DNA of 64,000 nt from Flavobacteriia bacterium (GCA_015999765.1 JAECQR010000003.1:62001-126000), one strand, 5' to 3'; counted from the first letter of the stretch, positions 1 through 7,785 are shown. Made by a program: numbers and translations. Notes: generated by a model not told the origin, from the letters alone.

Positions 1-2
1 TG

Positions 3-434
3 GGACATTCTTATACTTCCCAGGCTGGTCTTAAAACGCAGCGGCACTGGATGGAAGAACTATTTGTAAATATAATGCTTCACACTTACATTGCCGAAAA
101 GCAAAAAAATCTTCTGCCTGCTTTGGAAACCTTTCCGGATATGGTTGTTAATGCAGGCAGTACCGCTTACAAATACACCAGTCTGGCAGATTTTGAGAAA
201 TTATATGAAACCATGGGAATGGGTCCTGAGAACTATGGCTGGTACCAGTCGATGCTGCATTCTCAGGCAAAACATATCTATAATGCAGGCGGTAAAAGTG
301 TAATGAAAAAATTGTGGAAAGCGCTAAAAAATAATCAGCAGGAAATGACTGATGAGGAATTTGCGGCCATGCTTTCACAAGATGTTCATCCTTCCGTTGC
401 TCATGTTTATCTAAATTGGAACAGTGCGAAATAA
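3..434 (+). CDS. C-terminal part of an unrecognised protein (5' end outside window)
   Basis: The frame is open to the left edge of the window, so this is the last 143 codons of a longer gene. The first in-frame Met is at position 51, but no stop lies between it and the edge, so it is probably internal. The visible part is mostly helical in character, rich in Tyr, Trp, Met and His, with a GHSYTSQAG stretch right at the edge and a DVHPSVAHVYLNW stretch near the end. I see no signal, membrane segment or motif that names a family. It stands alone on the plus strand, followed by about 95 bases before the next gene. Confidence 0.75.
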   Translation, partial: GHSYTSQAGLKTQRHWMEELFVNIMLHTYIAEKQKNLLPALETFPDMVVNAGSTAYKYTSLADFEKLYETMGMGPENYGWYQSMLHSQAKHIYNAGGKSVMKKLWKALKNNQQEMTDEEFAAMLSQDVHPSVAHVYLNWNSAK

Positions 435-480
435 AAGATTCAGTTCTTTGACATGTTATATCATTTTCATTAATTCAATC

Positions 481-511
481 TTGACTGCCTTTACAGAAAT
501 TCATATTTTTG
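481..511 (+). promoter_or_regulatory. Bacteroidetes-type promoter for the GNAT gene
   Basis: TTG at 481-483, a 20-nt spacer and TATTTTTG at 504-511 match the known -33/-7 pattern (TTTG, TAnnTTTG). The start codon follows 19 nt after the -7 box. Confidence 0.5.
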
Positions 512-530
512 TCTTTAAAACTTAATAAAA

Positions 531-1004
531 ATGTTTCAGATCCGAAGAGCAGTTCCCAGCGATACTCCCGTTATTTTTGATTTAATTAAAAAACTTGCAG
601 TGTACGAGAAATTAGAAGATGATGTAATTACTTCCGTGGAGGAACTTCAGGAAAATATATTTTCAAAAAGCTTTGCGAAGGTTTTAATGGCTGAAGAAGA
701 TAGGAAACCTGTCGGTTTTGCCCTGTATTTCTACAATTTTTCGACGTTTGTCGGAAAACCGGGGATTTATCTTGAGGATCTCTTTGTTGAGCCTGAATAT
801 CGCGGAAAAGGCTACGGAAAAGCTTTGCTTATAGAATTGGCTAAGATTGCAAAAGCAGAAGATTGTGGGCGGTTCGAATGGTCAGTTTTGGATTGGAATA
901 CGCCGTCTATTGAATTCTATAAGGCACTGGGTGCTAAACCGATGGATGACTGGACTGTTTTCCGTCTGGATGCAGCGGGAATAGCCAATCTGTCTGAGAA
1001 ATGA
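531..1004 (+). CDS. GNAT family N-acetyltransferase (diamine acetyltransferase-like)
   Basis: A 157-residue single-domain GNAT enzyme expected to move an acetyl group from acetyl-CoA to an amine. The acetyl-CoA pyrophosphate loop is visible as VEPEYRGKGYGKALL (about residues 86-100), preceded by the strand YLEDLF. The tail FYKALGAKPMDDWTVFRL fits the spermidine/spermine (SAT1-like) branch, where an FY.xLGA...W..xR ending is typical. The length is normal for that branch. It is cytoplasmic, monocistronic and has its own promoter. The polyamine substrate is inferred from family resemblance only; other small amines or thialysine are possible. Confidence 0.85.
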   Translation: MFQIRRAVPSDTPVIFDLIKKLAVYEKLEDDVITSVEELQENIFSKSFAKVLMAEEDRKPVGFALYFYNFSTFVGKPGIYLEDLFVEPEYRGKGYGKALLIELAKIAKAEDCGRFEWSVLDWNTPSIEFYKALGAKPMDDWTVFRLDAAGIANLSEK

Positions 1005-1040
1005 GATTGACTTTTTTGTATGTACTTAACCCAATCCTTT

Positions 1041-1068
1041 ATAAAAATAAAGCGGGCTTTAGCCCGCT
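1041..1068 (-). terminator. Rho-independent terminator of the GAF gene
   Basis: A perfect 8-bp GC-rich stem AGCGGGCT/AGCCCGCT (1051-1068). Read on the minus strand it is followed by a T-rich stretch (plus-strand 1041-1050), so it serves the minus-strand gene; the plus-strand side has no T run. Confidence 0.75.
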
Positions 1069-1084
1069 CAAGTTGAATAATTCT

Positions 1085-1534
1085 TTAATAAATTTTTGCA
1101 ATCTCATCGCAAAGCCACTCCAGCATTTCGCGGTCTTCCGCAGTGAAGGGATCTAAAGTGTGCGAATCGATATCGATCTGGCCAATATTTTCGCCATTTT
1201 TAATAATAGGAACCACGATTTCGGCTTTAGTGTCAATCGAACAACTCAGATAGTTGTCCTGATCATGAACATCGGGAACTACAAAAGTTTCGTTTGAAAC
1301 TGCCACCTGTCCACAAATTCCCTTTCCAAAAGGAATGATGGTGTGATCTGTCGCTGCACCTACATAAGGACCCAGGATTAATTCATCTTTATCACCATTT
1401 TTAAAATAAAATCCTGTCCAGTTAAAATAGGGAATTTCCTGGTCAAGGAGTTTACATATTTTCTGAAGTTTAGCCTCAGTATTATGGTTTGGGCTTTCTA
1501 AAATTGAAGAAAGTCGTTTTTTTATTTCTGACAT
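1085..1534 (-). CDS. GAF-domain protein, free methionine-R-sulfoxide reductase-like
   Basis: 149 residues forming one GAF domain, the size of fRMsr enzymes, which reduce free methionine-(R)-sulfoxide in the cytoplasm. Family landmarks are NWTGFYF (residues 38-44), the GKGICG loop (70-75), VVPDVH, and the SEIVVP/IGQIDIDS core (here KAEIVVP and IGQIDIDSH). Of the three cysteines used by the E. coli enzyme, two are seen (Cys74 in GICG and Cys98 in YLSCS); the third position aligns with a His. The remaining pair could still form the redox disulfide. It lies 13 nt downstream of the 478-residue unknown gene and probably shares its transcript. A pure ligand-sensing role is the alternative. Confidence 0.75.
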   Translation of the reverse strand: MSEIKKRLSSILESPNHNTEAKLQKICKLLDQEIPYFNWTGFYFKNGDKDELILGPYVGAATDHTIIPFGKGICGQVAVSNETFVVPDVHDQDNYLSCSIDTKAEIVVPIIKNGENIGQIDIDSHTLDPFTAEDREMLEWLCDEIAKIY

Positions 1535-1547
1535 TTTTTTGGTTTTT

Positions 1548-2984
1548 TTAAGAGAACTCTTTTAGTTTTAATTCTTCCTTGTAGCCGAACATTCCGCGTT
1601 CCTTAATCATTTCGGCAACGCCTTCCGGAACCTGGATTTCCCAGCCCGATTCATGATTTGCGATTTTATTAAGGATATCCCGGGAATAGATTTCGGAGTG
1701 ATTCGGATTGTAATCTTTGATATCAACAATCCTTTTATTGTGTTTAAAGTATTTAAACAGCTCCTTGAGATTGTCGCTTACTTTTAAATTATCGGCGTTA
1801 AGCATTTCGTGGGTTTCAGGATCTTTGTACGGATAAAGATAAACCGTCATGTCCTGTCTGAAGAACTTCCCGAACGCCTCCAGAATTCCTCCGGAAAGGC
1901 TTTTGTAGTAGTTTTCATCAAATACATCCAGGAGATTGTTCACGCCCATTGCAACCCCGATTTTTCCGTTGGTATAGTTCGCGAAATAATCAATCAAACG
2001 GAAATATTCGGAAAAGTTTGAGATAATCACGGTATAGCCTAGCTTTGCCAAAACATCGACTCTGTCCAGAAAATCCCGTTCATCGATATCTCCTGCCGCT
2101 CTAAGGTTAGAAATTGTAATTTCAAAAAGAACCACGGTTTCCTCGAAACTGCAGCACGAATCTTTCATGAACATTTCAAGGCCTTTCTCAAACATATCAA
2201 TATTGACCAGTGTAACAGGTCTAAAACTTCCGCGTACCGCAAAAATATTTTTTTTGTAAAGAATGTCTGCGGGCAGCATGTTATTCCCTTCAGGATTAAA
2301 GATCACCGCATCCGTCATTCCGTTTTTCACCAGTTGAAGACTCATCAAACGGTTATCGACATAGGTAAATGCCGGACCGCTGAAATCGATCATGTCAATC
2401 TCAACATTATCTGTAGAAATATCGTCATATAAAGATTCTATGAGTTTCCGGGGATTATCGGAGAGATTATAGGCGCCATAAATTAAATTAACCCCCAGGC
2501 TGCCTAAGGTTTCCTGCTGCAGCGTTGCATCATTTTCATTGAATTTAACATGAAAAACGATTTCGTTGTAATCCTCATTTTCGTCAAGTTGAAATCTCAG
2601 TCCCACCCATCCGTGACCTTTCAGCGTTTTATCGAAGTTAATAGTGGTTACTGTATTGGCATACGAAAAGAATTTTCTGCCCGGATTATTTGCCCTGTTC
2701 AAACGTTCTTCAATAAGCGCAACTTCATAACGTAGCATCTTGCGAAGACGGTTTTGGGTAACATACCTGTTTTTCGCTTCTTTACCGTAAATCGCATCAC
2801 TGAAATCCTTGTCGTAGGCTGACATTGCTTTTGCAATAGTACGGGATGCACCGCCAGCTCTGAAAAAATGACGAACTGTTTCCTGACCCGCACCAATTTC
2901 GGCAAAAGTTCCGTAAATATTAGTGTCCAGATTTATAGCTAAAGCTTTCTGTTTTGGTGTTAATTTCTGGTTAATCACAAGCAA
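1548..2984 (-). CDS. Conserved 478-residue protein of unknown function
   Basis: A long, well-formed gene whose product I do not recognise with certainty. It starts MLVINQKLTPKQKAL, has no signal peptide and no obvious membrane segment, so a cytoplasmic location is inferred. Visible features are a Gly-rich segment near the N-terminus (GTFAEIGAGQETVRHFFRAGGAS, discussed in shorter form: EIGAGQETVRHFFRAGG), a hydrophobic stretch VVLFEITISNLRAAGD and a YKDPETHEMLNA loop. No Walker, Rossmann or metal-binding motif can be named. Database labels for such proteins in this group (TonB receptor, nucleotidyltransferase) are, as I remember them, inconsistent and not supported by what I see. It precedes the GAF gene by 13 nt. 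Confidence 0.8.
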   Translation of the reverse strand: MLVINQKLTPKQKALAINLDTNIYGTFAEIGAGQETVRHFFRAGGASRTIAKAMSAYDKDFSDAIYGKEAKNRYVTQNRLRKMLRYEVALIEERLNRANNPGRKFFSYANTVTTINFDKTLKGHGWVGLRFQLDENEDYNEIVFHVKFNENDATLQQETLGSLGVNLIYGAYNLSDNPRKLIESLYDDISTDNVEIDMIDFSGPAFTYVDNRLMSLQLVKNGMTDAVIFNPEGNNMLPADILYKKNIFAVRGSFRPVTLVNIDMFEKGLEMFMKDSCCSFEETVVLFEITISNLRAAGDIDERDFLDRVDVLAKLGYTVIISNFSEYFRLIDYFANYTNGKIGVAMGVNNLLDVFDENYYKSLSGGILEAFGKFFRQDMTVYLYPYKDPETHEMLNADNLKVSDNLKELFKYFKHNKRIVDIKDYNPNHSEIYSRDILNKIANHESGWEIQVPEGVAEMIKERGMFGYKEELKLKEFS

Positions 2985-2988
2985 TTCT

Positions 2989-2996
2989 TAATTTTG
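2989..2996 (+). promoter_or_regulatory. -7 box for the MBL-fold gene
   Basis: TAATTTTG matches TAnnTTTG, 35 nt before the start codon at 3032. No clear TTTG is seen at -33. Confidence 0.35.
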
Positions 2997-3031
2997 TGTA
3001 AATTTACCAAAATAAACCCAACCTCAAAAGA

Positions 3032-3796
3032 ATGAAGTTGAAATTTTTAGGAAGCGGAACCTCTCAGGGAGTTCCTGTGATTGGCTGCCACTGCGAAGTT
3101 TGCACTTCGCCGGATACAAAAAACAGGCGGTTCCGTTCATCGGCTCTTATCACTACTGATTCAGGAAAAAAAATCCTGATTGACTGCGGACCTGATTTCA
3201 GGATGCAAATGCTCGAAAATAACGAAGATCACATTGATGCTGTTCTGTTAACGCATGAGCATAATGACCACGTTATTGGCCTGGATGATATGCGGCCACT
3301 CATCTTCCGGACCCGGAAAGATATTTCGATTTACTGTGCAAACAGAGTAGGAGAAGAGATTAAGTTGAGATTTCCCTACGCTTTTGCTGAGGAAAGGTAT
3401 CCCGGTGCGCCATCATTTGAACTTCACGACATTTCTGGACCTTTTAATTTATTTGATGCAATGATCACTCCTGTGGAAGTAATGCATTACCGACTGCCGA
3501 TTTATGGTTTTAAATTTAAAAATCTCGCCTATATTACAGATGCAAGTGCGATTCCTGAAGTGCAAATGGATAAGTTAAAGAATCTCGATTTTTTGATTTT
3601 AAACTGCATCCGGAAAGAAGAACCGCATCCGGCGCATTTTATTTTGCCACAGGTTCTGGAACTTTTCAAAATTCTGCAACCTAAAAAAATGTTTCTCACC
3701 CATATTTCACATCATCTGGGGACGCATCAAGATGTTGAGGATGAGCTTCCTGAGAATGTACATCTTGCTTATGACAGTCTTGAAATTGATTTCTAA
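3032..3796 (+). CDS. MBL-fold metallo-hydrolase, PhnP/RNase Z-like
   Basis: A 254-residue metallo-beta-lactamase-fold enzyme of the phosphodiesterase branch related to PhnP (phosphoribosyl 1,2-cyclic phosphate phosphodiesterase) and RNase Z. The N-terminus LGSGTSQGVPVIGC and the Cys cluster CHCEVC (about residues 19-24) are typical of PhnP-like proteins, where such cysteines bind a structural zinc. The catalytic metal motif HEHNDH (around residue 75) and later LTHISHH are present. No phosphonate genes are nearby, so the true substrate is open; cyclic phosphate esters or nucleotides are likely. It is monocistronic and transcribed away from the 478-residue gene. Confidence 0.85.
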   Translation: MKLKFLGSGTSQGVPVIGCHCEVCTSPDTKNRRFRSSALITTDSGKKILIDCGPDFRMQMLENNEDHIDAVLLTHEHNDHVIGLDDMRPLIFRTRKDISIYCANRVGEEIKLRFPYAFAEERYPGAPSFELHDISGPFNLFDAMITPVEVMHYRLPIYGFKFKNLAYITDASAIPEVQMDKLKNLDFLILNCIRKEEPHPAHFILPQVLELFKILQPKKMFLTHISHHLGTHQDVEDELPENVHLAYDSLEIDF

Positions 3797-3884
3797 CTGT
3801 TGTGATTCTGCGTCAAAAGGCTTTATTGACCTGCAAATTCTGAAATTTTTTAGATAAATAATTTTTCAGAATTAAAAAAAAATC

Positions 3885-3892
3885 TATATTTG
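3885..3892 (+). promoter_or_regulatory. -7 box of the tRNA-Leu promoter
   Basis: TATATTTG matches TAnnTTTG exactly, 15 nt before the mature tRNA 5' end. The -33 region has only a T run. Confidence 0.45.
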
Positions 3893-3907
3893 CACACCCA
3901 ATTACGA

Positions 3908-3989
3908 GCCCAGTTGGCGGAATTGGTAGACGCGCTAGACTCAAACTCTAGTACCGCAAGGTGTGCCGGTTCGATTCCGGCACTGGGTA
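3908..3989 (+). tRNA. tRNA-Leu (anticodon CAA)
   Basis: A complete class II cloverleaf. The acceptor GCCCAGT pairs with ACTGGGT (the first pair is G-U), the D-loop carries GGTAGACGC, the anticodon stem CTAGA/TCTAG encloses CTCAAAC giving anticodon CAA, the long variable arm is TACCGCAAGGTG-like, and the T arm is GCCGG TTCGATT CCGGC. The discriminator is A and CCA is not encoded. It decodes UUG. Confidence 0.95.
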
Positions 3990-3993
3990 CAAA

Positions 3994-4028
3994 ACCTCTG
4001 AAATCATTGATTGTCAGAGGTTTTTTTA
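3994..4028 (+). terminator. Terminator of the tRNA-Leu gene
   Basis: ACCTCTGA pairs with TCAGAGGT and is followed by a run of seven T. Confidence 0.8.
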
Positions 4029-4390
4029 TATCTTTTTTTGAATATTCCTGCATTTTTCTCATCATTTCTGTTCAATTTAATATAATTTTCTAATTATAAA
4101 TTTAATTTTCTATGATTTCTGTCATTCTTATTTAAATGCCTGTTTAAGGGTTGTTTAACAATATTTAACATTATGTTGTGATTTATTATTTAATAATTAA
4201 GTATTATTAAATATACCTAGTGTATTGATAAATATCGCTACTTTTTTTTATTTAAATAATATTAAAATTGCTTATTAAGATATATATCATGTAATTATGT
4301 TGCTTAATATTAGTGAATTCGTAAATATTCGATATATCTTTGTATAACAAAATAAGAGAACAATTATTAAGAATATTAAAATTTAGAACA
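4029..4390. other. AT-rich intergenic region before the first YceI gene
   Basis: No gene is supported in these 362 bases. They are very AT-rich and contain a perfect 9-bp inverted repeat TTTAATAAT/ATTATTAAA at 4189-4211 and a -7 box at 4335-4342. An ORF start at 4340 in frame with the YceI gene is rejected because a signal peptide begins at 4391. Confidence 0.6.
4335..4342 (+). promoter_or_regulatory. -7 box for the YceI-porin unit
   Basis: TATCTTTG matches TAnnTTTG, leaving a leader of about 40 nt before the start at 4391. The -33 element is not obvious. Confidence 0.4.
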
Positions 4391-4924
4391 ATGAAAAATT
4401 TAACCAACTTCAAAATTTTGCTTTTAGCATTCGGATTATTTTCCGGAATGGCAAGCGCCCAGGCAATCAGCAGTAAAACTGTAAAAACTACCGTTTCCGG
4501 TACTTCAACCATGCACGACTGGACGATGACTTCAACGTCAGGAACTTTTTCCGGTACTGTAGCGGGAAATGCAATCAATAACATACAGTATAACATGGGC
4601 GCCAAGTCTTTGAAAAGCGGAAAAGGTGCGATGGACGGTAATGCACATAAAGCCCTGAAAGCAGACAAGTTCCCGAACATCACCTTTACAGCGACTTCAG
4701 TAAATATCGGTAAAGGAACGATCACAGGAAAATTAAAAGTAACAGATGTTACCAAAACAGTAAGTTTCCCGGTAACCGTTGCAAAAAGTGGTAGCGCTTA
4801 TACCATCACAGGTACAGAAAGCATTAAAATGAGCGAATTCGGCGTAACACCACCATCTTTTATGATGAATACAGTGAAAACCGGAGACCTTATTAAAATC
4901 ACTGTAAATGTAAGTGCCAACTAA
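4391..4924 (+). CDS. YceI family protein, exported
   Basis: 177 residues. The start at 4391 gives a clean Sec signal peptide (MKNLTNFKILLLAFGLFSGMASAQ) described here as a charged start, a hydrophobic core and an ASA-Q cleavage site; the longer in-frame start at 4340 would bury it. The mature part is a YceI beta-barrel: TSTMHDWTM, HKALKADKFPNITFTAT, GKLKVTDVTKTVSFPV and a closing MSEFGVTPPSFMM. YceI proteins hold isoprenoid or fatty-acid ligands in a lipocalin-like barrel in the periplasm; the ligand here is unknown. It is followed after 38 nt by an outer-membrane barrel gene and then a second YceI-like gene. Confidence 0.88.
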   Translation: MKNLTNFKILLLAFGLFSGMASAQAISSKTVKTTVSGTSTMHDWTMTSTSGTFSGTVAGNAINNIQYNMGAKSLKSGKGAMDGNAHKALKADKFPNITFTATSVNIGKGTITGKLKVTDVTKTVSFPVTVAKSGSAYTITGTESIKMSEFGVTPPSFMMNTVKTGDLIKITVNVSAN

Positions 4925-4962
4925 AAATCAAATAATACTAATATATTTAAAATTTTAAAAAT

Positions 4963-6291
4963 ATGAAAACTATGTTAATGAGAGCTTCAATGCTTGCAGT
5001 ACTATTCTCCGGCGTAATGAGTGCCCAGGATACCACCACTTCAATGAGAGATTATCTTGCTCCTGAAAAAGCCAACAGAAATGTATTTGAAGATCCAAAA
5101 GGAGTTTCTCCGGAATACGACGGTGTGAAAGTTTCAGTAGGTGGAGATTTTGCTTTACAGTTTCAATCCCTTGATCACTCTACAGAAGCACCTTCATTAG
5201 GAGTAGTAACAGGAACCACAACTCCCAACACTTTACAGGTGATGGGTAGCGATTTCAACCTGCCAACAGCGAATTTAGATGTGAACGCATATTTGGCTAA
5301 AGGGGTAAAAATGCACTTAAGAACTTATCTTTCTGCACGTCACCACAACGAAGCTTGGGTAAAAGGTGGATACATACAAATTGATGACCTTGATTTTATT
5401 AAAGAAGGTTTCGCTGCAAATATTATGAAACATGCCAGAGTAAAAGTAGGTATGGATGAAATTAACTACGGTGATTACCATTTCAGAAGAAGTGATAATG
5501 CTGAAACCATCAATAACCCGTTTGTAGGAAACTTTATCATGGATAATTTCTCTACAGAGGCTTTTGGTGAAGGTTATTTATTCTACAACAACTTCATCGG
5601 TATGCTGGGTGTATCTAACGGTAAATTAAACCAGACTGCAGTAAAAGGAACTAACTGGAACTCTCCGTCAGTATATGCTAAATTAGGATACGACAAACAG
5701 ATCAGCGAAGATCTAAGAGTTAGATTAACAGGATCTTTCATCCAGACTAACGGATTATCTACAGGTGGTTATCTTTACAGTTCAGACCGTGCAGGTGGTA
5801 GATATTACTACGTTCTTTTAACTCAAAACGATTTAATGGGAACAAATAACTACGCAACTGGTAGATTTAACCCAGGATTCAAAAAAATGCAGGCTTTCCA
5901 GGTGAATCCATTCGTAAAATATCAAGGTCTTGAATTCTTCGGAGCTTATGAATATGTAACAGGTAACAAAGCAAGTGGTTTAACTGAAAGAGCTACAGAT
6001 GGCGATTACACTCAACTTGCAGCAGAATTGCTTTACAGATTCGGTAACAAAGAACAGTTCTATTTAGGTGGAAGATATAACTCAATCAGCGGTCAGGACG
6101 ACGACGTTTCTGCAGAAAGAAAAATCGACAGATTCAACATCGCAGGTGGTTGGTTTATGACCAAAAACATTCTTGCTAAAGTAGAATATGTCAATCAGAA
6201 ATACAACAACGATCCTGTTTGGGGTGCAACGAGCGCACTGAGAGGTGGTAAATTCAATGGGTTGATGTTTGAAGCAACCATAGGTTTCTAA
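4963..6291 (+). CDS. Outer-membrane beta-barrel protein (porin-like)
   Basis: 442 residues with a signal peptide (hydrophobic core around residues 8-18, cleavage near SAQ-D) and a mature part with alternating aromatic/polar strands, many Gly and Asn turns and a terminal Phe (FEATIGF), all signs of a barrel. It is not similar to TonB receptors: no plug domain is visible. Strand pairs such as KVSVGGDFALQFQ and EFFGAYEYVTGNK suggest 14-16 strands. Position between two YceI-like genes suggests a functional link with lipid-like ligands or respiratory function, but that is inference. A terminator follows at 6310. Confidence 0.75.
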   Translation: MKTMLMRASMLAVLFSGVMSAQDTTTSMRDYLAPEKANRNVFEDPKGVSPEYDGVKVSVGGDFALQFQSLDHSTEAPSLGVVTGTTTPNTLQVMGSDFNLPTANLDVNAYLAKGVKMHLRTYLSARHHNEAWVKGGYIQIDDLDFIKEGFAANIMKHARVKVGMDEINYGDYHFRRSDNAETINNPFVGNFIMDNFSTEAFGEGYLFYNNFIGMLGVSNGKLNQTAVKGTNWNSPSVYAKLGYDKQISEDLRVRLTGSFIQTNGLSTGGYLYSSDRAGGRYYYVLLTQNDLMGTNNYATGRFNPGFKKMQAFQVNPFVKYQGLEFFGAYEYVTGNKASGLTERATDGDYTQLAAELLYRFGNKEQFYLGGRYNSISGQDDDVSAERKIDRFNIAGGWFMTKNILAKVEYVNQKYNNDPVWGATSALRGGKFNGLMFEATIGF

Positions 6292-6309
6292 TTTTTAATA
6301 TTTTTTGAA

Positions 6310-6340
6310 AAAGGGGTTGTTACAATCCCTTTTTCTATCT
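6310..6340 (+). terminator. Terminator after the porin-like gene
   Basis: A 10-bp stem AAAGGGGTTG/CAATCCCTTT (one G-U pair) with a 3-nt loop and a T-rich tail. It may be leaky, since a co-directional YceI-like gene starts 9 nt later. Confidence 0.65.
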
Positions 6341-6348
6341 TTAATCTT

Positions 6349-6858
6349 ATGAAAAATACAATCGCCATACTGCTGCTCAGTATCTCTCCGATAATGGTCT
6401 TTGCTCAAAAGAACGGAGTGGAAATTAACGGATGGACGAATGTAAACACATTCAAGTGCACCAATATCAATTTTAAAAATTCGCCAACAATTTATTCATT
6501 TACGGGTAATCAGCTGCCGAACCTGCAGTTACAGGTTGAAGATTTCGACTGTAAAAACAGAATTATGACTGCGGATTTCCGCAAAACCCTGAATTCTGAA
6601 AAGTATCCGGTTCTTACAATTAAATTTATCAGTTTTTCTAAAGTTGGAGCCAACAGGTTTTCAGCAGCGGTAGAAGTTAAAATGATGACAGTAAGTAAAA
6701 AGTACAGCATCGAATTCAGCGAATACAAAAACAGTTTGGTGGGCAATAAGAGATTGAAGTTTTCAGACTTTAACATCGTACCCCCTAAAAAAATGGGCGG
6801 TATGGTATATGTGAAAGATGAACTTGATCTGTTTTTCAGTCTTGCGATTAAAGATTAA
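6349..6858 (+). CDS. Diverged YceI-like exported protein
   Basis: 169 residues with a signal peptide ending FAQ. The body follows the YceI plan at low similarity: ADFRKTLNSEKYPVLTIKF matches the HxALKADKFPNITF region of the gene at 4391, and KFSDFNIVPPKKMGG matches its MSEFGVTPPSFMM region. The HDW motif of typical YceI proteins is replaced by NGWTNVNTFKC. The two cysteines in the mature part (in TFKCTN and DFDCKN) may form a disulfide. A specific ligand cannot be named. It is closely downstream of the porin-like gene. Confidence 0.7.
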   Translation: MKNTIAILLLSISPIMVFAQKNGVEINGWTNVNTFKCTNINFKNSPTIYSFTGNQLPNLQLQVEDFDCKNRIMTADFRKTLNSEKYPVLTIKFISFSKVGANRFSAAVEVKMMTVSKKYSIEFSEYKNSLVGNKRLKFSDFNIVPPKKMGGMVYVKDELDLFFSLAIKD

Positions 6859-6904
6859 GTAATTATTACAGTATTTTATATTTTTATAAATAATGTTTAA
6901 TGTT

Positions 6905-6931
6905 AAACTCCCTTCGTAGGGAGTTTTTTTT
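6905..6931 (+). terminator. Terminator after the YceI-like gene
   Basis: An 8-bp stem AAACTCCC/GGGAGTTT with a TTCGTA loop and a long T run. It abuts the stop of the convergent TIGR02117 gene. Confidence 0.85.
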
Positions 6932-7607
6932 ATTCATAATGCTGAAAAATTCCCCGGTCGCTTGGAGTCCAGAGTGCGGCTTTCTGTCCCGCTGCTTTAA
7001 GGCCGTTATTTGCCCACGTATTGCAGGTATCCAGAAAACTGTAGCTTCCTTTGGCGTCATAAAAAGCGTCATTTTTTCCGTATACGGCGTCGGTTTTTAT
7101 CAGAATAGGTTTCCCGTTTTGGTCGCGGTCGAATTTGTCTCTTATAAAATAAATCAAAGCACGATACTGTTCGCGGGTAAGGGTTAATTTTTTGCAGTCC
7201 TCGTCCTCAGCCATATTTTCGTAGAAGGTGCAGTGCATCGCCGATTCGCTCATCCAGAAAGCTGCTTTTACCGCTGTGGAAGGTTTTAGTTCAGCCCATG
7301 TTGGTGTATCCAGATAAAAACCTTTATCACCCCAACCGATAGATAAATATTTGAAGTCGGTTTTTTTTGAAAGTGTATTTTCAAAGAGGATTTCTTTGCT
7401 CCAGTCAATTTCTTCTGATTTCACGGGAACAACCAAATCAGTATGAACTCCGTTGGTCAGAATATAAATATCAATATACTTCGTTTGCGTTACGGTTTTT
7501 TCTGGAACTTTGATATAAGGAATAAGGAATCCACAAAGTAAATAAAAGGCGGCAATGCCCAGGATGATCCCAATCGTTTTGAAGATCACAAGAAAAAATC
7601 TCTTCAT
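6930..7607 (-). CDS. TIGR02117/DUF2459 family protein
   Basis: 225 residues with one N-terminal membrane anchor (hydrophobic residues about 5-30). The conserved core TNGVHTDLVVP (about 51-61), IGWGDKGFYLDTPTW (91-105) and the C-terminal CNTWANNGLKAAG identify the TIGR02117 family (DUF2459), found near urease genes in some bacteria but here without urease. The conserved His of GVHT and the Cys of DTCNTW resemble a papain-like Cys/His arrangement, so a hydrolase is possible, but no activity is established. It is monocistronic, convergent with the YceI-like gene. Confidence 0.8.
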   Translation of the reverse strand: MKRFFLVIFKTIGIILGIAAFYLLCGFLIPYIKVPEKTVTQTKYIDIYILTNGVHTDLVVPVKSEEIDWSKEILFENTLSKKTDFKYLSIGWGDKGFYLDTPTWAELKPSTAVKAAFWMSESAMHCTFYENMAEDEDCKKLTLTREQYRALIYFIRDKFDRDQNGKPILIKTDAVYGKNDAFYDAKGSYSFLDTCNTWANNGLKAAGQKAALWTPSDRGIFQHYE

Positions 7608-7653
7608 TTTTCAAATGTAAATAAAATTAATAATAAAGTTTTTTTAAAACCTA

Positions 7654-7683
7654 TTTGGAATATTAAAATTATTTCTAAATTTA
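7654..7683 (+). promoter_or_regulatory. Promoter in front of a 26-codon basic ORF
   Basis: TTTG at 7654-7657, an 18-nt spacer and TAAATTTA at 7676-7683, one base off TAnnTTTG. A transcript would start about 7690, 15 nt before an ATG at 7705. Confidence 0.45.
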
Positions 7684-7704
7684 TTAGCGTAAATAATATC
7701 ATTT

Positions 7705-7785
7705 ATGCTGAAAAAATGTAAAACTCAAAAGAAATTAAAAGTCCGTGTAAAAGTGGCTCCGAAAAGGACTCAGAAAAGACGCTGA
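7705..7785 (+). CDS. Putative small, strongly basic protein (26 residues)
   Basis: An ATG-to-TGA frame too short for normal gene calling. The product has 13 Lys or Arg in 26 residues: MLKKCKTQKK followed by LKVRVKVAP and KRTQKRR. It fills a 265-nt gap between two minus-strand genes, sits 21 nt downstream of a plausible promoter, and its stop overlaps a 7-bp hairpin GATCTTT/AAAGATC (7784-7812). The composition suggests RNA, ribosome or membrane binding, but no family is recognised. It could be chance; conservation would decide. Confidence 0.4.
   Translation: MLKKCKTQKKLKVRVKVAPKRTQKRR

Noticed and set aside
3850-4093. Open reading frames covering the tRNA-Leu on both strands
   Set aside because: They are shadows of the tRNA and its terminator; the cloverleaf explains this region.
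4340-4390. Longer start for the first YceI gene
   Set aside because: Its 17-residue extension would precede a clear signal peptide, and the -7 box lies where it would be transcribed.
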